From positions 1 to 6,772 of the forward strand of contig JAIVJE010000142.1 of NCBI GenBank assembly GCA_020200195.1: DNA of 6,772 bases. The letters run 5' to 3'. This DNA comes from Acidobacteriota bacterium. Its GTDB lineage: Bacteria > Acidobacteriota > Vicinamibacteria > Vicinamibacterales > 2-12-FULL-66-21. Below, one piece after another: positions 5,873-6,772 of the stretch. Under the pieces are notes generated by a model. It ran no database searches. It was not told the DNA's origin and saw only the letters and a list, made by a program, of their open reading frames with translations. The position numbers were made by a program, and so were the translations under genes. Within the stretch, counting starts at the first letter, position 1; the number at the start of each line of letters is the position of its first letter.

Positions 5873-6772
5873 TTACCCGCGAGAGGGCGCGCGGAAGCGG
5901 CGCGACCAACAAGCTCCGTCCCGCCCAGGAGACGGTGCCCCGGTACGAGCGGCGAAGCGCATCACACCCGCTGTCTCACCGCGTCCTCGCGCAATCGCGC
6001 GACGGAGCTCCGAGGCGACATCAATAACGCGGTAGTCCGGGTGGCGGACGCGGACGGGCACATAGTCGACGCGCGTGACCGACGCCTCGCCGCCCGCGAC
6101 ACGCACCCGAAGGATCGCGATCAGGCCATCCTGTGATTCGGGCGGGCAGCAAGCAGAGTTTTGGCTTGAGATCAGGTTTCCTTCCCCAAAGACCACGAAG
6201 CGTCCGAAGCGGCGGCGGATCGGCTGCACGACGTGAGCGTGCTGGCCAACAATCGCGTCAACGACGCGATGCTTCAGAAGGTAATCGGCGAGTGACCGCT
6301 GCGCGGCCGTCGGCCCATGCACGTACTCGGCCCCCCAGTGAAAGTTCACAAGTACTAGGTCCGCGCCGTGGCGGCGCGCCCTTCGAGCGTCAGCAACGAC
6401 GCGTCGTCGGGCGATCAAGTTCACGGCCCACGGCGCCGGCGGACGAAGCCCGTTCGTCCCATACGTGTAGGAAAGGAAACCAATGCGGACTCCCTCGACT
6501 CGAATCAACAGGAGCCGACGCGATTCGGCGTATGTACGGGCCGTTCCGCTCGCGCGCACGCCGACGCGCGCCAGGTTTTCGCGCGTCTTGGCTATGCCGT
6601 AGGCGCCCCGGTCGACGGCGTGGTTCGAAGCCGTCGAGCAAGCGTCCCAGCCGGTCCAGCGGATCGCATCGGCAAGCGCGCGCGGGGCGTTAAAGATCGG
6701 ATAGCTCGAGGGCCGCCCGGCGCCTATCGGCGTCTCGACGTGACAGAGCGCGAGAGCTGCACGGCTTATGAT
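5873..6772 (-). CDS. CapA/PgsA-family metallophosphoesterase-like protein (N-terminus cut by window edge)
   Basis: The frame is open to the right edge and gives 299 residues; the GTG at 6559 is internal, because family motifs continue upstream of it. Numbering from the edge, conserved elements of the CapA (PGA_cap) fold appear in order: CHVETPIG (10-17), FNAPRALADAIRWTGWD (27-43), STASNHAVDRG (46-56), RIGFLSYTYGTNG (96-108), LVLVNFHWGAEY (139-150), the H-x-H metal site in VGQHAHVVQPI (175-185), and VVFGEGNLIS (193-202), followed by a CCP motif (208-210). Founding members act in capsular poly-gamma-glutamate synthesis or export in Bacillus, but the family is broad and most actinobacterial members have no assigned role. 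Only a short N-terminal part, possibly with a signal peptide, should be missing. The last 30 or so residues are Arg/Gly/Ala-rich and outside the conserved fold. The peroxidase gene follows after 56 bases, consistent with an operon. Confidence 0.88.
   Translation of the reverse strand: MISRAALALCHVETPIGAGRPSSYPIFNAPRALADAIRWTGWDACSTASNHAVDRGAYGIAKTRENLARVGVRASGTARTYAESRRLLLIRVEGVRIGFLSYTYGTNGLRPPAPWAVNLIARRRVVADARRARRHGADLVLVNFHWGAEYVHGPTAAQRSLADYLLKHRVVDAIVGQHAHVVQPIRRRFGRFVVFGEGNLISSQNSACCPPESQDGLIAILRVRVAGGEASVTRVDYVPVRVRHPDYRVIDVASELRRAIARGRGETAGVMRFAARTGAPSPGRDGACWSRRFRAPSRG

Noticed and set aside
5873..6559. Treating the CapA-like gene as a complete 228-residue protein starting at the GTG at 6559.
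   Set aside because: The frame stays open to the edge, and the upstream residues carry family motifs (CHVETP, STASNHAVDRG), so the GTG is internal.
6133..6693. Plus-strand open frame (186 codons) opposite the CapA-like gene.
   Set aside because: Arg/Ser/Pro-rich, no motif, and the opposite strand carries an intact series of CapA motifs.

Overview
The window is uniformly GC-rich, gene-dense bacterial DNA. It holds two convergent gene clusters separated by about 300 non-coding bases. The GC content, the GTG starts and the CCP motif of the CapA-like protein suggest a high-GC actinobacterium, possibly of the Thermoleophilia/Solirubrobacterales kind. This is an impression from composition and motifs, not a taxonomic result, and another high-GC soil phylum is possible.

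Left cluster (1-3925, + strand). First comes the 3' part of a gene for a protein with two copies of a small beta-rich domain; its 5' end lies outside the window. Then comes a 978-residue protein with a sialidase/BNR-type beta-propeller, two immunoglobulin-like beta domains and a helical C-terminal region of about 220 residues that I do not recognise. A 90-residue protein with three predicted membrane segments follows. The gaps are 40 and 24 bases, and strong Shine-Dalgarno sequences precede the second and third genes, so they look like one transcription unit.

Middle (3926-4229). I see no gene. There are several inverted repeats, including a perfect 8-bp GC-rich stem over the 3' end of the peroxidase gene that could serve as its terminator.

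Right cluster (4230-6772, - strand). The right edge cuts a CapA/PgsA-type metallophosphoesterase gene, which is followed 56 bases downstream by a complete bacterial haem peroxidase of the animal (peroxidase-cyclooxygenase) superfamily. All main haem-pocket residues can be seen, including the Asp and Glu that form covalent haem esters in mammalian peroxidases.

How the clusters relate is unknown. The propeller/Ig protein and the peroxidase both lack a visible signal peptide, although their relatives are often extracellular. The most unusual items are the architecture of the 978-residue protein, with its uncharacterised helical tail, and its operon with a duplicated-domain protein and a small membrane protein. 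There is no CRISPR array, tRNA, rRNA, transposase or integrase in the window.
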